Part shown: piece after piece, positions 8,775-17,771 of the stretch
Layout: the number at the start of each line of letters is the position of its first letter
Numbering within the stretch: position 1 is the stretch's first letter
Source of the DNA: Porticoccus litoralis
GTDB lineage: Bacteria; Pseudomonadota; Gammaproteobacteria; Pseudomonadales; Porticoccaceae
NCBI RefSeq assembly: GCF_030676955.1
Contig: NZ_JAUUUU010000001.1
Location: forward strand, 496,001 to 560,000
Reading direction: 5' to 3'
DNA length: 64,000 nt
Translations under genes and position numbers: made by a program
The notes under the pieces: generated by a model
Database searches by the model: none
What the model saw: only the letters and a program-made list of their open reading frames with translations
Told to the model about the DNA's origin: nothing

Positions 8775-10151
8775 ATGAATGAAGAGAGTTCGAAAGAGAC
8801 CGCAAGGTTGATCCGTTATCAGGGCCTGTTTCGTTTTCTTAATGGCTTTGCTGGTATTGCCGCCATTGCCCTCAGTCATGAGGCCCTGAGCCAAGACCTG
8901 ACCAAAGCGCTGCCTATGCTTCTGGCAGCACTCTATATCGCCTCTGCAAATGGACTGTTGCAGCGCTTTGATGAATCCAGGCGTGCTGCAGTCTGCCGGT
9001 TGTTTGCCTTTATCGACGCCCTTTTGCTGGGCTGCGTGCTGGGTTTCCTGCAACTGAGCCCCATACCTTCCCTGATATTTTTCCTAGCCCTGCAATTTAA
9101 TGCCCTGGCTAACGGCACCTGGCAAAAGCTGGTTATCGACAACCTGGCAATGGTAATCGGCATTGCGGCGACCATGTTTGCCCTGCAGCTGTGGTGGACA
9201 ACGGAAGTCTCTCTGGCGGTATGCCTGCCGCCCCTGATCGCCCTGGGAGTCTATGCCTGCATATTCGGCCGGAACAGCTTGCGGCAGATGCACGATCAGC
9301 ATGAAAAAATCAGCCAGTTAGAGAAGCAGCAGATTCAGCTGAAACTTCGCAATTACCGCCTGTCTAAATATCTTTCTCCAACATTGCTCAAAGCGATTCA
9401 GTCCGGCAAGGATGTGAAGCTTGAAACCCACCGCCGCAAGCTAACCATTTTCTTTTCCGATATTAAAGGATTCAGTGAACTGGCGGAGGAAATGGAAGGG
9501 GAACCCCTCACCAACCTGCTCAATAATTACCTGACAGAAATGTCGCAGATCGCACTCAAGCACGGTGGAACCATCGACAAGTTTATCGGTGACGCCGTGA
9601 TGGTGTTCTTTGGTGACCCAAGTACCAAGGGAGCCAAGGAAGATTGCCTGGCGGCAGTCTCCATGGCCATCGACATGAAGAAACACATGAAAGAGCTGCA
9701 ACAGCGCTGGGCCAACCAAGGTATTCGCAAGCCTCTGGAAATCCGTATGGGTATTAATACCGGTTACTGTGCGGTGGGCAATTTTGGTACCGAAGACCGC
9801 CTGGACTACACACTGCTCGGAACCGAAGTGAATCTTGCCAGCCGTCTCGAGTCCGCCGCGCAGCCAGGTGAAATCCTGATCTCACACGAGACCTACTCGC
9901 TGATCAAAGAATTAGTGTTGTGCGAAGAGCGCGGTGAAATCCAGGTGAAAGGCTTTCAACATCCGGTTAAGGCCTATGCGGCCATCGACCTGCGCAAGAA
10001 TCTCAAGGGTGCCCACCGCTATTTCGAACATATTACCGACGGTTTTTCGTTCTACATGGACACCGACCGCATCCGCAATTACGACCAGGACAAGATCCTG
10101 CGTTCCCTGCTGGAAGCGGCAGAACACCTGCAGAAAACCAGAAAGCCCTGA
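8775..10151 (+). CDS. Membrane-bound class III adenylate/guanylate cyclase
   Basis: A 458-residue protein with an N-terminal membrane region of about six helices (residues 20-165), a short coiled segment (HDQHEKISQLEKQQIQLKLRNYRL) and a C-terminal class III cyclase catalytic domain (about 205-390). Metal-binding aspartates are seen in FFSDIKGFS and in FIGDAVMVFFGD; RMGINTGYCAVGNFG and DYTLLGTEVNLASRLE are further class III signatures. It makes cAMP or cGMP; substrate preference cannot be settled by eye. Start ATG 8775 was chosen because the upstream in-frame extension covers the nitroreductase promoter region. The stop codon lies inside a 9-bp tandem repeat. Confidence 0.9.
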   Translation: MNEESSKETARLIRYQGLFRFLNGFAGIAAIALSHEALSQDLTKALPMLLAALYIASANGLLQRFDESRRAAVCRLFAFIDALLLGCVLGFLQLSPIPSLIFFLALQFNALANGTWQKLVIDNLAMVIGIAATMFALQLWWTTEVSLAVCLPPLIALGVYACIFGRNSLRQMHDQHEKISQLEKQQIQLKLRNYRLSKYLSPTLLKAIQSGKDVKLETHRRKLTIFFSDIKGFSELAEEMEGEPLTNLLNNYLTEMSQIALKHGGTIDKFIGDAVMVFFGDPSTKGAKEDCLAAVSMAIDMKKHMKELQQRWANQGIRKPLEIRMGINTGYCAVGNFGTEDRLDYTLLGTEVNLASRLESAAQPGEILISHETYSLIKELVLCEERGEIQVKGFQHPVKAYAAIDLRKNLKGAHRYFEHITDGFSFYMDTDRIRNYDQDKILRSLLEAAEHLQKTRKP

Positions 10152-10176
10152 AAGCCCTGAAAGCCCTGAAAGCCCT
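10141..10176. repeat. Four tandem copies of GAAAGCCCT at the cyclase 3' end
   Basis: Four perfect copies of the 9-mer GAAAGCCCT. The cyclase stop TGA is formed across the first two copies, so extra copies lie in the 3' untranslated region just before queF. Unit length is a multiple of three. Confidence 0.95.
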
Positions 10177-10187
10177 ATTAACCAGCG

Positions 10188-11009
10188 TTACTGCCTGGAA
10201 AGGCGGATACGGGGTGCATCGCTTTTAATGGAACTGCGGTAGGGGTTGATATCCAAGCCACCACGCCGAGTGTAGCGGGCGTAAACCTCCAGCTGATCCG
10301 GCGCACAGAGCTCATTGATCTCCGTAAAGATTCGCTCCACACACTGCTCGTGAAAATCCTGGTGATTTCGGAAGGAAATCAGATAGCGCAGCAACCCCTC
10401 ATGCTCGATGGGCCAGCCCGTATAGCGAATCAGGATACTGGCCCAATCAGGCTGGCCGGTCACCGGGCAGTTGGTTTTCAGCAGATGGCTGTAAAGCGAT
10501 TCTGTCACGACCTCTCGCTGACCGGTGAGCGCCAACAGTGTGGCATCCGGAGAATAACTGTCGACCTCAATCGGCAGCTCATCCAGACAGGTACCAGGGA
10601 ATGAGCCTATACCCCGGTGCCTGAAAGTGTCTGCGGGATGAATTCCCACCTGAACCGGCCCGTTAACGCATGCCGAGATATCCTTTTCCAGCAACGTCGC
10701 CACATCCTGGGGTGAGTGGTAGCGTTCCTGATTAAGCGAGTTCAGGTAAAGCTTGAGGGACTTGGATTCCACCAGGTTTTCTGTGTGGCATGGCATGGAA
10801 ATCTCTACCACAGCCACCACGGGTTTGCCGCGCATATCCAGCCAGGAAAGCTCGTAGCCAGTCCAGAGATCAAAACCGAAAAATTTAGGTTCTCCTTCCA
10901 GTCCCAACGCCTGACGCCCTTCACTCCGGGCAATCGGTTGCAGAAGTTGCGGGCTGTACTGATCCGGATACTCGGTTTCAGCGCCAAGCAACAAGGGCTT
11001 ATCGACCAC
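10188..11009 (-). CDS. queF: NADPH-dependent 7-cyano-7-deazaguanine reductase (type II QueF)
   Basis: Reduces preQ0 to preQ1 in queuosine biosynthesis. The QueF motif ESKSLKLYLNS, with its substrate/NADPH-binding residues, and the catalytic region NCPVTGQPDWAS (nucleophile Cys, general acid Asp) are both present in a two-domain type II protein of about 273 residues, near the E. coli size (282). I place the start at GTG 11009, preceded by GAGG; an in-frame ATG at 11066 would overlap the upstream permease by 50 bases and add residues the family lacks. The gene probably is co-transcribed with the ABC-2 transporter genes, eight bases away. Confidence 0.93.
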   Translation of the reverse strand: MVDKPLLLGAETEYPDQYSPQLLQPIARSEGRQALGLEGEPKFFGFDLWTGYELSWLDMRGKPVVAVVEISMPCHTENLVESKSLKLYLNSLNQERYHSPQDVATLLEKDISACVNGPVQVGIHPADTFRHRGIGSFPGTCLDELPIEVDSYSPDATLLALTGQREVVTESLYSHLLKTNCPVTGQPDWASILIRYTGWPIEHEGLLRYLISFRNHQDFHEQCVERIFTEINELCAPDQLEVYARYTRRGGLDINPYRSSIKSDAPRIRLSRQ

Positions 11010-11016
11010 AGTCACC

Positions 11017-11790
11017 TCAACTGCGCAGCCTTTTGCCGCGCTCCAGCAGATAGAGTGAATAGACAAACAGCACTACACAGAATGCCATCACCATGATGAA
11101 GGCCCACACCACGTTGATATCGGAAACACCGAGCAACCCATAGCGAAAGGCATTGACCATATATAGCACAGGGTTGGCCTGGGAGACGCCCTGCCAGAAA
11201 GCGGGCAGCATGCCGATTGAATAGAACACTCCGCCCAGGTAAGTCAACGGTGTCAGCACGAAGGTGGGAATAATGGAAATATCATCAAAACTGTTAGCGA
11301 AAACGGCGTTAATGAATCCCGCAAGGGCAAACAATACCGCGGTGAGAAATACGATAGCGATGGTAATGCCCAAGTGGCTGACCTGTAACTTGGTAAAGAA
11401 CAGGGATAACAATGTCACGATCACCCCGACAGCCAGCCCACGCGCCACACCACCGATCACATAGCCCAGCAGAATAATGTAGTTGGGCACCGGTGATACC
11501 AGTAGCTCTTCGATACTGCGTTGAAATTTGGTGCCGAAAAAAGACGACACCACATTGGAATAAGAGTTGGTAATCACCGACATCATGATCAGGCCGGGAA
11601 CCACAAACTCGATATAGCTGAAGCCGGACATTTCACCGATGCGGGGGCCAATCAAGCGCCCGAAAATGACAAAATAGAGGGCAATGGTTATGGCAGGGGG
11701 CAACAGCGTTTGTTGCCAGATGCGCATGAAACGACGGATTTCTTTTTCCAGGATAGTGTAAAACGCCACCCACTGCTGCCGGGCATTCAT
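11017..11790 (-). CDS. ABC-2 type transporter permease
   Basis: A 257-residue inner-membrane protein with about six hydrophobic segments and the ABC-2 family pattern (WQTLLPPAITIALYFVIFG near the N-terminus; SPVPNYIILLGYVIGG; GVFYSIGMLPAFWQ). It starts four bases before the end of the ATPase gene (ATGA overlap), so the two form an exporter; the resemblance is to the YadH/YadG-type pair. Substrate is unknown. queF follows immediately. Confidence 0.92.
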   Translation of the reverse strand: MNARQQWVAFYTILEKEIRRFMRIWQQTLLPPAITIALYFVIFGRLIGPRIGEMSGFSYIEFVVPGLIMMSVITNSYSNVVSSFFGTKFQRSIEELLVSPVPNYIILLGYVIGGVARGLAVGVIVTLLSLFFTKLQVSHLGITIAIVFLTAVLFALAGFINAVFANSFDDISIIPTFVLTPLTYLGGVFYSIGMLPAFWQGVSQANPVLYMVNAFRYGLLGVSDINVVWAFIMVMAFCVVLFVYSLYLLERGKRLRS

Positions 11791-12728
11791 GGCTGCACCT
11801 CCTGCTTGCCACCGTTGTGCGACTCCACCAGTGACACAAACAGCTCCTCCAGACGGTTGGCCTTATTGCGCATGCTGGTGACATGGATGCCCCGCTCACT
11901 GAGGCTGGCAAACAGCTCATTGAGTGACTGGTGCTTTTCCACTTCCACCTCAAAGCTGTGGTCGTCGAGCAGCTGTCCCGGATAGCCGTCAATGGCTGGA
12001 AATTCGCCTAGCTCTTCCCGGGTATCGAGAATAAACACCTCCTTGTTCAGCTGCTTAAGCAGGGCTTTTATGGTGGTGTTCTGAATGATCTGACCGCGAT
12101 CAATGATGGCGACATTCCGGCACAGGCTCTCTGCCTCCTCAAGGTAATGAGTGGTCAGAATAATGGTCGTACCCTGGGCATTAATGTCACGCAGGAACTG
12201 CCACATGGAACGGCGCAGCTCAATATCAACGCCTGCCGTCGGCTCATCGAGAATCAGCAAGCGGGGTTCGTGCACCAGGGCGCGGGCAATCATCAACCGC
12301 CGCTTCATTCCGCCGGACAGCATTCGCGAACGCTGATGTCGTTTATCCCAGAGCCCCAGTTGCTTCAGATATTTTTCAGTGCGCTCTTCTGCCAGCTTCG
12401 ATGGCAACCCAAAATAACCGGCCTGTGTCTTGACGATATCAAAGACTTTTTCAAACTGGTTGAAATTAAATTCCTGGGGAACTACACCGATGTTTTGCTT
12501 GGCCAGGGAGAAGTTGTCATCGATATCGGTACCGAATACGGAGACCTTGCCACTGGTTTTCTTCACCAGCGAACAGATGACGCCGATGGTGGTGGATTTG
12601 CCAGCGCCGTTAGGCCCCAACACGGCGAAAAAATCACCCTGCTGAACGTCAAGGCTAATACCCTTGAGGGCTTCAAACCCGTTGTCATAGCATTTGTGAA
12701 GATCACTGATAGAGAGTGCGGCAGTCAT
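11787..12728 (-). CDS. ABC transporter ATP-binding protein (YadG-like)
   Basis: A 313-residue nucleotide-binding subunit. Walker A GPNGAGKST, Q-loop region VVPQEFNFN, signature LSGGMKRRL, Walker B LLILDEPTAGVD and the H-loop TTHYLEEAE are in order; the C-terminal 80 residues form a regulatory extension typical of drug/lipid ABC-2 exporters. ATG 12728 is preceded by GGAGTACT; the longer in-frame extension to 12800 is not conserved-looking. It is the first gene of the exporter-queF transcription unit. Confidence 0.94.
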   Translation of the reverse strand: MTAALSISDLHKCYDNGFEALKGISLDVQQGDFFAVLGPNGAGKSTTIGVICSLVKKTSGKVSVFGTDIDDNFSLAKQNIGVVPQEFNFNQFEKVFDIVKTQAGYFGLPSKLAEERTEKYLKQLGLWDKRHQRSRMLSGGMKRRLMIARALVHEPRLLILDEPTAGVDIELRRSMWQFLRDINAQGTTIILTTHYLEEAESLCRNVAIIDRGQIIQNTTIKALLKQLNKEVFILDTREELGEFPAIDGYPGQLLDDHSFEVEVEKHQSLNELFASLSERGIHVTSMRNKANRLEELFVSLVESHNGGKQEVQP

Positions 12729-12991
12729 AGTACTCCAAACCTGTCGAAAAGCCCTGGCGGCTGCCCGGCAATCCACAGGGCGTATTACTGAACAGCACAC
12801 CGAACGCTAGTCTAAAGAAATTTGTGGGAAAAAACCCGTGGCGTCGTAAACCAGGGACACATGACGCAGCTACTATTCTGAAAAAGCAGCCTTCTCCACC
12901 AGCGGAACTACAGACTGACAACACAGCTGTCAGTGTAATACCACGCAGAAAAAGGAGTTTCTTAGAGGAGTATGAAAAAGGAGAGATAAAC

Positions 12992-13067
12992 TGGAGCGGG
13001 AAACCGGGTTCGAACCGGCGACCTCAACCTTGGCAAGGTTGCGCTCTACCAACTGAGCTATTCCCGC
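12992..13067 (-). tRNA. tRNA-Gly (anticodon GCC)
   Basis: Minus-strand sequence starts GCGGGAATAGCTCAGTTGG, anticodon loop CTTGCCAAG (GCC), T arm GGTTCGAACCC, encoded CCA. Confidence 0.95.
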
Positions 13068-13096
13068 ACTTTTTACCAGTATAAACGATAAAAAAG

Positions 13097-13172
13097 TGGC
13101 GTCCCGTAGGGGAGTCGAACCCCTGTTACCGCCGTGAAAGGGCGGTGTCCTAGGCCTCTAGACGAACGGGAC
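13097..13172 (-). tRNA. tRNA-Glu (anticodon TTC)
   Basis: Minus-strand sequence starts GTCCCGTTCGTCTAGAGG, anticodon loop CCTTTCACG (TTC), T arm GGTTCGACTCC, encoded CCA. It lies 29 bases upstream of tRNA-Gly on the same strand and probably shares its transcript. Confidence 0.95.
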
Positions 13173-13319
13173 ACGTGCATCTCATCAAGAGAGGCGCGCA
13201 TTCTAAGAAGCAGGACTGATGCTGTCAAGCTTACAGTGGTTTTTTATCGCCTCTCATAAAAACCCGGGGTGACCACCACCTCAGCACCACGCGTGAAGCC
13301 CGCGCACTAGCCAATGAAC

Positions 13320-13715
13320 CTACTCTTTTTCAAACGTCAACGATGCAGAATTGACACAATACCGTGTCCCGGTGGGGGCCGGGCCGTCATCAAACACATG
13401 TCCCAGGTGGCAGCCACAATGGGCACAGGTTATCTCAGTGCGGATCATGCCGTGGCTCATATCCGGGTGCTCGGCGATAACTCCAGCCGCCACTCCCTGG
13501 TAAAAACTTGGCCACCCGGAACCTGAATCAAACTTGTGTTGGGAATGGAACAGCGACTCACCGCAACACTTGCAATAGTAGATGCCCGCCGACTTCTCGG
13601 CATTGTACTCGCCGGTGAAAGGTCGCTCTGTGCCCTTCTCCCGACAAATACGATATTCATCCGGAGTCAGCTTATCGCGCCAGTATTCATCATCATACTT
13701 TTCACCATCCGCCAT
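13320..13715 (-). CDS. msrB: Peptide methionine-R-sulfoxide reductase MsrB
   Basis: Cytosolic repair enzyme that reduces methionine-R-sulfoxide in proteins. The 131-residue protein has two zinc CxxC pairs (CKCCGE and CAHCGC), the GSGWPSF substrate segment, GCHLGHVFDDGP, and catalytic Cys in RYCVNSASL, all as in MsrB. Length equals E. coli MsrB (137) within a few residues. It is a single gene, divergent from alaA. Confidence 0.96.
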   Translation of the reverse strand: MADGEKYDDEYWRDKLTPDEYRICREKGTERPFTGEYNAEKSAGIYYCKCCGESLFHSQHKFDSGSGWPSFYQGVAAGVIAEHPDMSHGMIRTEITCAHCGCHLGHVFDDGPAPTGTRYCVNSASLTFEKE

Positions 13716-13804
13716 TTTTGCACCTCACAGAATTATTAGTTATGACAGGGTTTTGATATACAATGAGTTTTTACTCAAGGTTTGACCACCAACAGCGGTT
13801 ATTT

Positions 13805-15061
13805 ATGCACCATATCAAGAAATCCGACAAATTGGACAACGTTTGCTACGACATTCGTGGGCCGGTACTGGATCATGCCAACCGCCTCGAAGAAGAAGGG
13901 CTGCGGATCCTAAAACTCAATATCGGCAATCCAGCGCCATTTGGGCTGGAAGCACCGGATGAGATTATTCACGACGTGATTCATAACCTGACAAAAGCCC
14001 AGGGATACTGCCACGCCAAGGGTATCTACAGTGCACGCAAGGCCGTCATGCAACGCTGTCAACTGGTGGGCATTCCCAACGTCGAAATCGACGATATTTT
14101 TCTGGGCAATGGGGTCAGTGAGCTGATTGTGATGGCCATGCAGGCTCTGCTCAATAATGGTGATGAGATTCTGGTGCCAGCTCCGGATTACCCGCTTTGG
14201 ACTGCCGCCGTCACGTTGGCCGGGGGCAAGGCGGTGCACTACCTGTGCGATGAAGACAACGAGTGGCAACCGGACATTAACGATATCGCCAGTAAAATCA
14301 CACCCAGAACCCGCGGTATTGTGGTCATCAATCCCAACAACCCGACGGGAGCGGTATACGGCAAAACGGTACTCGAGCAGATTGTCGATCTGGCTCGCAA
14401 ACATGACCTGATTATTTACGCCGACGAAATCTACGACCGCATCCTCTACGATGATGCGGTGCACGTGCCGATGGGTACACTGGCCACGGATGTACTCTGT
14501 ATTTCATTTAATGGCCTGTCAAAAACCTATCGTCTGGCTGGCTTCCGTTCGGGGTGGCTTGTGGTGAGCGGAGCAAAGCACCGTGCCAGAAGTTACATCC
14601 AGGGCATAGAAATGCTGGCTTCCATGCGTCTGTGCGCCAACGTGCCCGCCATGTATGCGATCCAGACGGCCCTGGGAGGTTATCAGAGCATTGGCGACCT
14701 GGTCGCACCGGGCGGACGCCTGTACCAGCAGCGAGAAAAAGCATGGACACTGTTAAATGACATCCCCGGGGTCAGTTGTGTGAAGCCCAAAGCTGCCATG
14801 TATCTCTTCCCCAGGCTCGACCCGGAAGTTTATCCCATTGAAGATGACGAGCAGCTAGTGCTGGACCTGTTATTGGAGGAGCGCATTTTACTGGTACAAG
14901 GTACGGCCTTTAACTGGCCGAACCCGGACCATTTCCGCATCGTGTTCCTGCCCCGTGAAGATGACTTGGAAGAGGCCATTGCCCGTTTGGCACGATTCCT
15001 CGAGAAGTATCGCCAGAACAACCCTAAACAAAAGGCCACGCTGGCGCAGGTCGCGCCCTAA
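13805..15061 (+). CDS. alaA: Glutamate-pyruvate aminotransferase AlaA
   Basis: PLP-dependent class I aminotransferase that makes alanine from pyruvate and glutamate. From ATG 13805 the 418-residue protein aligns from its N-terminus (KSDKLDNVCYDIRGPVLDHA) with E. coli AlaA. The PLP lysine is in FNGLSKTYRLAGFRSGW and the cofactor-contacting segments INPNNPTGAVY and YADEIYDRILYDD are present. An in-frame ATG at 13763 would add 14 residues that AlaA lacks. A MITE-like element follows the stop. Confidence 0.94.
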   Translation: MHHIKKSDKLDNVCYDIRGPVLDHANRLEEEGLRILKLNIGNPAPFGLEAPDEIIHDVIHNLTKAQGYCHAKGIYSARKAVMQRCQLVGIPNVEIDDIFLGNGVSELIVMAMQALLNNGDEILVPAPDYPLWTAAVTLAGGKAVHYLCDEDNEWQPDINDIASKITPRTRGIVVINPNNPTGAVYGKTVLEQIVDLARKHDLIIYADEIYDRILYDDAVHVPMGTLATDVLCISFNGLSKTYRLAGFRSGWLVVSGAKHRARSYIQGIEMLASMRLCANVPAMYAIQTALGGYQSIGDLVAPGGRLYQQREKAWTLLNDIPGVSCVKPKAAMYLFPRLDPEVYPIEDDEQLVLDLLLEERILLVQGTAFNWPNPDHFRIVFLPREDDLEEAIARLARFLEKYRQNNPKQKATLAQVAP

Positions 15062-15079
15062 CCAATCGATTCAGTACCC

Positions 15080-15223
15080 GGCAGTCTACTGAAAAACGTT
15101 TTTGAGGCCGGTTATGCTAGGCAACATTGGACGAAAAAGCGGAGTTTATAACTCATAAATGAGTATTTTGAGTCCAATGTTAACGACGCGGAAGCCACGC
15201 AGATAGCTTTTCAACAGGCTGCC
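15080..15223. mobile_element. MITE-like palindromic element overlapping the end of the NAD-kinase-like gene
   Basis: Terminal inverted repeats GGCAGTCTACTGAAAA (15080-15095) and TTTTCAACAGGCTGCC (15208-15223) match at 13 of 16 positions. Inside, ACATTGGAC (15124-15132) and GTCCAATGT (15172-15180) are perfect inverted repeats around a central ACTCAT-AA-ATGAGT hairpin. No coding capacity. Its layout is that of a small non-autonomous element or dispersed intergenic palindrome; I could not identify a clear target-site duplication. The right terminal repeat encodes the last codons and stop of the gene at 15211-16347. Confidence 0.65.
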
Positions 15224-16347
15224 AGGCCTACCGGGTAAAGGATTCGATCCCGGTAGCCCGTCAGTACCGGCAAGTAACCTGCCAGTGACTGATCCAACTG
15301 CGGGTCGTTGCTGTCCACCAGCAACGGCCTACCACCCAGCTCAGTAATCTTGGTCTTGGTGGCCACCACCAACAGATTATCCCTCCCGACCCGTTTCAGA
15401 ATGTCCGGGGTTAACTGCTGGTTGCCGCGCCCCAGCAAAATCCCCTGACCGCCAATAGGCGTGATCACAATTTTCACTGGCCCCTGGTGTACCTGCAGCG
15501 CACGTTCAATATCACCAGCACTGACATCGGCAGCCAACAGCTGGCGATTACGGATCAGGTCTACCCCCAGTAGGGTATTCGCAATAGACATCTCTTCCAT
15601 CAGGGCTGCGGTGGTAGAACCGGGACCAATGATATACAGACAATCATCAGCCATCTCCTCCAGAAGCGTGTCCGCAATATCCTTCAACACCAGCGATTCC
15701 ACTTCCCGGCCACCGGACTTGACCTGCTGCATAAACTGGCCCGCTCCGGGCACCAGCAATTCGCCGTAATAGCGGGATTTGACACGCCCCTCGCGCAGCG
15801 CCTGTTCATCGATATCCCGTACCTCCTGGGGGCGGATATCCACCAATTGTCCGCGAACCAACAACCCCACCAGCTCGCCGGCCGCTTCTGGTGTAATGGC
15901 ATAAACACCTGACTGCATTTTCACCCCGGCGGGCACACCCAGTACGGGTTGTTGTGCCGGGACGGCATTGCAAATATTGCGGGCCGTGCCATCTCCTCCC
16001 ACAAACAACAACAGGTCCACCCCGGCAGACACCATCGCTGCCGCCACCTGTTCAGTATCTTCGGGCGTGGTTTCCCCGGAATGCACCTCACCCACCACTT
16101 GTGGCTTAAACCCACATTCCCTGGCAACGATTTCACCCATGGAGCCGGGGCCTGTGAGCAGCTGAATCGTTTCAAGATTCAGCGTTTCGGCTATCATCCG
16201 CAGCGCTCGCAATGCCCGTTGCGGAGCACGGGGCTCGCTGCCACGACGTATAGCCTCACGCGCGGTTTCACGGCCATCGCTCCCCTTCAAGCCTGCAGGC
16301 CCACCCAGCCCGGCCAGGGGGTTGATGATCAAACCCAGTCTAAACAC
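15211..16347 (-). CDS. ATP-NAD kinase family protein (COG3199, AcoX-like)
   Basis: A 378-residue protein of the divergent NAD-kinase/diacylglycerol-kinase-like superfamily. The nucleotide-binding GGDGTARN motif is at about residues 115-122, preceded by the N-terminal GLIINPLAGLGGPAGLKGSDG loop typical of this subgroup; the C-terminal part has ITPIGGQGILLGRGNQQLTP, also conserved in it. Phosphorylation of NAD is plausible but unproven for this branch, some of whose members sit in acetoin operons. The last codons (Ala-Cys-stop) are inside the right terminal repeat of the MITE-like element, so the C-terminus may have been altered by its insertion. Confidence 0.85.
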   Translation of the reverse strand: MFRLGLIINPLAGLGGPAGLKGSDGRETAREAIRRGSEPRAPQRALRALRMIAETLNLETIQLLTGPGSMGEIVARECGFKPQVVGEVHSGETTPEDTEQVAAAMVSAGVDLLLFVGGDGTARNICNAVPAQQPVLGVPAGVKMQSGVYAITPEAAGELVGLLVRGQLVDIRPQEVRDIDEQALREGRVKSRYYGELLVPGAGQFMQQVKSGGREVESLVLKDIADTLLEEMADDCLYIIGPGSTTAALMEEMSIANTLLGVDLIRNRQLLAADVSAGDIERALQVHQGPVKIVITPIGGQGILLGRGNQQLTPDILKRVGRDNLLVVATKTKITELGGRPLLVDSNDPQLDQSLAGYLPVLTGYRDRILYPVGLAAC

Positions 16348-16450
16348 TAACTACTCCACATTTTTTATAAAAAGATTTTAACCTGAGGCTTGCCCCCACA
16401 ACCAAACATGGTATGTTCAGCAAAAAGCAAATTGAGCATTATTGACTGAC

Positions 16451-16627
16451 ATGAGCCAGCAACCCAAAGACAACACATCAGATACAACACAGCCACCGGA
16501 CTTTCACGGGGCCGCTGTCATTGATGAAAATGGCAATGAAATTCCAATTACTGAAGATATGGTTCAAGAAGCCTTTGAAGAGTTGGAGGAAGAAACCGCT
16601 GACAAACCCAACGATCTCAAACAGTAA
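16451..16627 (+). CDS. Small conserved protein of the PA1571 type
   Basis: A 58-residue acidic protein without membrane segments. Its core GAAVIDENGNEIPITEDMVQEA resembles the small protein PA1571 found across Pseudomonas and relatives (GAxxIDxxGxExPITEEMI). Function is not known. I use ATG 16451 rather than the TTG nine bases upstream. It is a single gene between two oppositely oriented genes. Confidence 0.75.
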   Translation: MSQQPKDNTSDTTQPPDFHGAAVIDENGNEIPITEDMVQEAFEELEEETADKPNDLKQ

Positions 16628-16679
16628 TAGACCGGCCAGACGTCCTTACGGCATCCCTTTTCCCCATCAACAGCACCAA

Positions 16680-17771
16680 TCAACCTGACCTGAAACCCAG
16701 TGCGGCAAGTTGTTGCTCCAGCGTACGATCACTGCAACCCCTGACCCGATAATGCTGGAACTCCAGGCGCTGGGGATAACTCTTGCGCAGCTGGTCAAAG
16801 GCCATACCAATTGACTCACCCTTACCCAGAAGCTCGGCCCGCATTTGCCTGTCATCCCCTGCCACGTCGTAAACGGCCAGCACAGCTTTGCCTAACGAGG
16901 ACATCTGAATCAGATCGATAATCTCGGTTTTTTCAGAACTACAGGGCTGCGATTCACCCAACCAGTCACAGAAGGCATCTCGCACCATCCGCGAGCCATT
17001 GATCTTGCCATCCCAGCTGTAGCCAGCAATATGCGGTGTACCAATGTTGACGGCCTGCAACAGCGGCAGTGAAACCGTAGGCTCGTTTTCCCACACATCC
17101 AGCACCACCTGCCAGGCATATTCCGGCAGCAATTCCAGCAGTGCGGCATTATCCACCACTGCCCCGCGACCGGCATTCAGCAACAGTCCTCCAGGAGAAA
17201 AGCGACGGAGCACCTGCTCATCGAAGAGGTGATAGGTCGGATGTGGACCACTTGACGTCAGAGGTGTATGTAGGCAGAGAATGCTGGCATCCAGCACCTC
17301 CTCAAATGAACATTTATCGGGAATTTGTTCCACCGTCAGGAATGGATCGTAGCAACGGCAGTCAACTCCGAGTGCTTTCAAAGTACGGTAGAGACGTCCA
17401 CCCACATTGCCACAACCAACAATGCCCACGGTTTGCCTCAGCCAGTCAGGTCGTACCCGAAACAGGGCAGACAACACATACTGGACTACAGCATTGGCAT
17501 TGCAACCAGGGGCATTGGCAAAAGCAATGTTGCGACCCTCCAGATAATGCTGGTCCACGTGATCGACGCCGACCGTGGCAGAGCCGACAAAGCGTACGCG
17601 GCTGCCTTCCAGTAAGGCCGCATTGACCCGGGTAATGGAGCGCACCAACAAAACATCGGCATCCTTTACCTGCTGGCTGTCTATTTCCCGACCGGGACAG
17701 GTTGTCACCTCACCGTAGGGTGAGAATAGTTCCCGCACCAGGGGCATATTTTCATCGGCGACAATTTTCAC
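16680..17771 (-). CDS. pdxB: Erythronate-4-phosphate dehydrogenase
   Basis: Oxidises 4-phosphoerythronate in the DXP-dependent pyridoxal phosphate pathway. The 363-residue protein has the 2-hydroxyacid dehydrogenase fold with VGIVGCGNVGGRLYRTLKALG (NAD-binding), RGAVVDNAALLELL and HIAGYSWDGK with the catalytic His, plus the short C-terminal PdxB-specific dimerisation domain. Length matches E. coli PdxB (378). It begins four bases before the end of the xni-like gene (ATGA-type overlap), in a run epmC-xni-pdxB. Confidence 0.95.
   Translation of the reverse strand: MKIVADENMPLVRELFSPYGEVTTCPGREIDSQQVKDADVLLVRSITRVNAALLEGSRVRFVGSATVGVDHVDQHYLEGRNIAFANAPGCNANAVVQYVLSALFRVRPDWLRQTVGIVGCGNVGGRLYRTLKALGVDCRCYDPFLTVEQIPDKCSFEEVLDASILCLHTPLTSSGPHPTYHLFDEQVLRRFSPGGLLLNAGRGAVVDNAALLELLPEYAWQVVLDVWENEPTVSLPLLQAVNIGTPHIAGYSWDGKINGSRMVRDAFCDWLGESQPCSSEKTEIIDLIQMSSLGKAVLAVYDVAGDDRQMRAELLGKGESIGMAFDQLRKSYPQRLEFQHYRVRGCSDRTLEQQLAALGFRSG

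Noticed and set aside
12824..13084. 86-codon open frame ending in tRNA-Gly
   Set aside because: The end is an antisense tRNA translation (GSNRRPQPWQG) and there is no good ribosome site or family match.
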